Source: CALDCK01 sp050618055 (GTDB lineage: Bacteria; Myxococcota_A; UBA9160; SMWR01). From it: a stretch of 62,614 bases of DNA. The DNA is taken from NCBI GenBank assembly GCA_050618055.1, contig JBNLVK010000057.1, forward strand, positions 1 through 62,614. The letters are read 5' to 3'. Position numbers and translations under genes: made by a program. The notes below the pieces were generated by a model that worked only from the letters and a program-made list of their open reading frames with translations, searched no databases and was not told the origin of the DNA. Below, one piece after another: positions 59,723 to 62,614 of this stretch; the first letter of the stretch is position 1; the number at the start of each line of letters is the position of its first letter.

Positions 59723-60957
59723 TGCTCGACCTGCTCCACGCCACGCTCCGCAGCCTGCGCGCCCACGCGCTGCGCTTCACCCTCACCTCGCTCGGCATCG
59801 TCTGGGGCGCGTTCATGCTCACGTACCTGTCGGCGTCCATGGAGGGCACCGAGCGCCACTTCGTGCGCGCCATGCAGAAGGCGGGTCCGAAGATCGTCTA
59901 CATGGGCGGCGGCGCGGTGCTGAAGCCGCGGGTCGGCGAGCGGGGCGCGCGCCAGGTCGAGCTGGAGGAGGAGGATGCGCAGCGGCTGGCCCGGGTGGGC
60001 GTGATCGAGGACGCCTCGCCGAACGTGAACCTGTGGAACGAGACGGTGCGGGCCGGAGGCCGGACCAAGCTGCTGAACGTGCAGGGCCTCTCGGACCGGG
60101 GCGCCGCCATGCGCAACTTCCAGGTGGCCCGCGGCCGCTTCTTCACGCCCCTCGACCTGGAGCGCGGGGCGCGGGTCGCCTTCCTCGGAGCCGACGCGGC
60201 GACGCGCCTGTTCGGCCGGTCCGACCCGCTGGAGCGCCGCCTCCAGATCGGCGGGAGCACGTTCCGCGTGGTGGGCGTCGCCGAGCGCAAGGGCGCCCAG
60301 CTGGTGAACACGCTGAGCCCGGACGACCTGAAGGTGCTGGTGCCCCACACCACGGCGATGCGCTGGCTCACGCGCGACGAAGCCCTCTCGGAGCTGATGT
60401 TCACGCCCACCACCCGCGACCTCTCCGGCGACGCGGTGCGCCGCGCGCGGGAGACGGTCGCGCGGCACCACGACTTCCACCCCGACCTGGAGACGGCACT
60501 CTGGTTCTTCGACATCCAGGAGGCGCTCCAGCTCATCGGCGGCATGCTGCTGGCCCTGCGCCTGTTCCTGCTGGTGGCGGGCATCACGACGCTGCTGGTC
60601 GGCGCGGTCGGGGTGATGAACATCATGCTGGTCGTGGTGGGCGAACGCACCAACGAGATCGGCCTGCGCAAGGCGGTGGGCGCGAGCCGCCGGGCGATCT
60701 TCCTGCAGTTCTTCGCCGAGGCGGGCGCGGTCTGCGTCGCGTCGGGCGCGGTGGGGACGGCGGCCGGTGTGGGCTTCGCCCAGCTGATCGCGCGCAACGT
60801 TTCGCCCGACTCGCCCTTCGCGTCGGTGCCCGCCATCGATTTCATCACCGTCGCGAGCATCGCGCTCGGCCTGGTGGTGGTGGGCATCGTGGCCGGGGTG
60901 GCACCGGCGCTGCGGGCGTCACAAGTTCCCCCGGCAGAGGCGCTGCGCGCCGTCTGA
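59722..60957 (+). CDS. MacB-like ABC transporter permease, second of two
   Basis: A 411-residue FtsX-family permease with the same layout: N-terminal helix, periplasmic MacB_PCD domain, three C-terminal helices. GVMNIMLVVVGERTNEIGLRKAVGA is the conserved cytoplasmic coupling block and lies closer to canonical MacB than that of the upstream permease. Coupled to it by TGATG. Ends the operon 29 bp before the cyclase-family gene. No outer-membrane TolC gene is present in the window. Confidence 0.88.
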   Translation: MLDLLHATLRSLRAHALRFTLTSLGIVWGAFMLTYLSASMEGTERHFVRAMQKAGPKIVYMGGGAVLKPRVGERGARQVELEEEDAQRLARVGVIEDASPNVNLWNETVRAGGRTKLLNVQGLSDRGAAMRNFQVARGRFFTPLDLERGARVAFLGADAATRLFGRSDPLERRLQIGGSTFRVVGVAERKGAQLVNTLSPDDLKVLVPHTTAMRWLTRDEALSELMFTPTTRDLSGDAVRRARETVARHHDFHPDLETALWFFDIQEALQLIGGMLLALRLFLLVAGITTLLVGAVGVMNIMLVVVGERTNEIGLRKAVGASRRAIFLQFFAEAGAVCVASGAVGTAAGVGFAQLIARNVSPDSPFASVPAIDFITVASIALGLVVVGIVAGVAPALRASQVPPAEALRAV

Positions 60958-60986
60958 CCGCCCTTCCCTGACACCGGAGGTCCCGC

Positions 60987-61943
60987 ATGCGTCGTTTCCG
61001 TTCCGCCCTGCCGGCCCTGCTGGCCCTGCTCGTCGCTCCGCTCGCCTGGAGCGCGCCCGCCGCGGGCGAGGACGACTGGTACCCGTCGCGCTTCGGCGCC
61101 GACGACCGCATCGGCGCCGCGAACCACCTGTCGCCGGAGATCGTGAAGCGGGCCGCCGGCCTGGTCACCCGGGGCAGGACCTACTCGCTGGGCATGGAGG
61201 TGGGTCCGGACACGCCGGCCTACCCGCCGCGCAGCTACCAGATCGTCGTCACCCAGAGCAACGACGGGACCGGCCCGATGATCGGTGAGAACCGGGTCAC
61301 GGCGAACGACGACCTGGCCATGACCTACTTCGGCATCGCGTCGCAGATCGACGGCCTGGGTCACCTGGGCATCGGCCACCGCTACTACAACGGCCTGCAC
61401 GCGAAGGACTTCGTGCGGCCGTCGGGGCTGCTCGAGCTGGGCACCGAGAAGATCCCTCCGATCGTGACCCGCGGCGTGCTGCTCGACATGGCCGCGCTGC
61501 GCGGCGTCGCCACGGTGCCCGAGGGAACCGCCTACAACCGAGCCGAGATCGAGGCGGCGGTGGCGAAGCAGAAGACGCCCATCCTCGAGGGCGACGTCGT
61601 GATCTTCCACTCGGGCTGGCACGCGAAGCTCGAGACGGATCCGGACCGGTGGTGGCAGGTGCACCCGGGCCCCGGCGTCGAGGGCGCCCAGTACCTGGCC
61701 GACCTGGGCGTGGTGGCGGTGGGCGCCGACAGCACCGCCGTCGAGGTGCTGCCCTCCGAGAACGAGGCCCGGCCCTTCGAGGTGCACCAGACCCTGCTGG
61801 CGAAGAACGGCGTCTACATCCTCGAGAACATGTGGACCAACGACCTGGCCGCCGACGGCGTCCACGAGTTCCTGTTCGTGCTGGGCCAGCCGAAGTTCGT
61901 GGGCGCGGTGCAGATGGTGGTGAATCCGATAGCGATCAAGTAG
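60987..61943 (+). CDS. Exported cyclase-family (kynurenine-formamidase-like) hydrolase
   Basis: A 318-residue protein with a clear signal peptide (MRRFRSALPALLALLVAPLA, cut near SAPA). The mature part is a PF04199 cyclase/formamidase-like domain: DRIGAANHLSPE, SLGMEVGPDTPAYPP and SQIDGLGHLGIGH, in which the usual HxGTHxD metal motif is replaced by the QIDGLGH variant common in one subfamily. GDVVIFHSGWHAK and GADSTAVEV follow. Metal-dependent amide or lactone hydrolysis in the periplasm is likely; the substrate is unknown. GGAGG precedes ATG. Its 29-bp distance from the permease allows co-transcription. Confidence 0.85.
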   Translation: MRRFRSALPALLALLVAPLAWSAPAAGEDDWYPSRFGADDRIGAANHLSPEIVKRAAGLVTRGRTYSLGMEVGPDTPAYPPRSYQIVVTQSNDGTGPMIGENRVTANDDLAMTYFGIASQIDGLGHLGIGHRYYNGLHAKDFVRPSGLLELGTEKIPPIVTRGVLLDMAALRGVATVPEGTAYNRAEIEAAVAKQKTPILEGDVVIFHSGWHAKLETDPDRWWQVHPGPGVEGAQYLADLGVVAVGADSTAVEVLPSENEARPFEVHQTLLAKNGVYILENMWTNDLAADGVHEFLFVLGQPKFVGAVQMVVNPIAIK

Positions 61944-61989
61944 CTCGGCCCGACCGGTTGGAGTCAGGCAGCAGACCCGGAGCCCGCAA

Positions 61990-62039
61990 GCCGGGCGTGA
62001 AGCCCGGCGCGCAGCGAGCCGCAGGCGAGCGAAGTCGGA

Positions 62040-62047
<8 letters not shown>
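61990..62047. repeat. Hairpin plus intergenic repeat motif, copy B
   Basis: GCCGGGC (61990-61996) and GCCCGGC (62002-62008) form a 7-bp hairpin, then bases 62007-62036 match copy A at 16248-16277 in 25 of 30 positions, with AGAAGG shortly after. It fills the gap between convergent cyclase and dehydrogenase genes and may act as terminator for both. Confidence 0.45.

Positions 62048-62614
<567 letters not shown>

Overview
The window is very GC-rich (third codon positions almost all G or C) and densely packed, with 46 protein-coding genes and no gap longer than about 220 bases. I see no rRNA, tRNA, CRISPR array, insertion sequence or prophage. Gram-negative features are a BamE/SmpA-like exported protein, several probable lipoproteins, a sigma-54 activator and a MacB-like export system. 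Others are AddAB instead of RecBCD, a standalone NFACT protein, an IleS with a large insertion, paired P450s, a luciferase-like flavin monooxygenase, acyl-CoA enzymes and PQQ genes. Together these suggest a free-living aerobic heterotroph from a deltaproteobacterial-type lineage (Myxococcota or Binatota-like). That placement is inference.

Layout. 1-4256: three sulfatase-superfamily genes, the first frameshifted and cut by the window edge. 4244-7536: GT87 membrane glycosyltransferase, BamE-like exported protein, acyltransferase, DUF192 lipoprotein and zinc-ribbon protein. 7602-12368: a tightly coupled five-gene operon (LLM monooxygenase, alpha/beta hydrolase, MDR dehydrogenase, methyltransferase, ATP-grasp ligase). 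12374-16242: mutM and an RqcH-like NFACT gene, divergent from an HD-GYP signalling gene. 16336-18197: TetR regulator and P450. 18194-21441: msrA, divergent from a nitronate monooxygenase/FAD oxidoreductase pair. 21524-29367: a DUF2188 gene and addB-addA-mazG, with a large palindrome between addA and mazG. 29475-33367: glpD, a GPH-type transporter and an Ap4A-phosphorylase-like gene that seems to start at CTG. 33421-35426: second P450 and a ThuA-like gene. 35427-41317: lysA divergent from a single-chain acyl-CoA carboxylase, then a PhoX-like lipoprotein. 41415-47886: penicillin-acylase-family enzyme and ileS, convergent. 47963-52613: acyl-CoA dehydrogenase and pqqB-pqqCD-pqqE. 52641-55580: OtsA-OtsB fusion and a TauE/SafE permease. 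55577-60957: a sigma-54 activator lacking a sensor domain, divergent from an adaptor/ATPase/two-permease export operon. 60987-62614: a cyclase-family hydrolase and the end of a zinc alcohol dehydrogenase.

Two themes recur. Translational coupling is extreme: GTGA, ATGA or TGATG overlaps join most same-strand neighbours. Many operon heads lack a Shine-Dalgarno site and instead have a TANNNT-like -10 box ending about 6 nt before the start codon, which points to leaderless transcription. The accessory chemistry is mostly oxidative and acyl-CoA based, with PQQ, trehalose and efflux functions around it.
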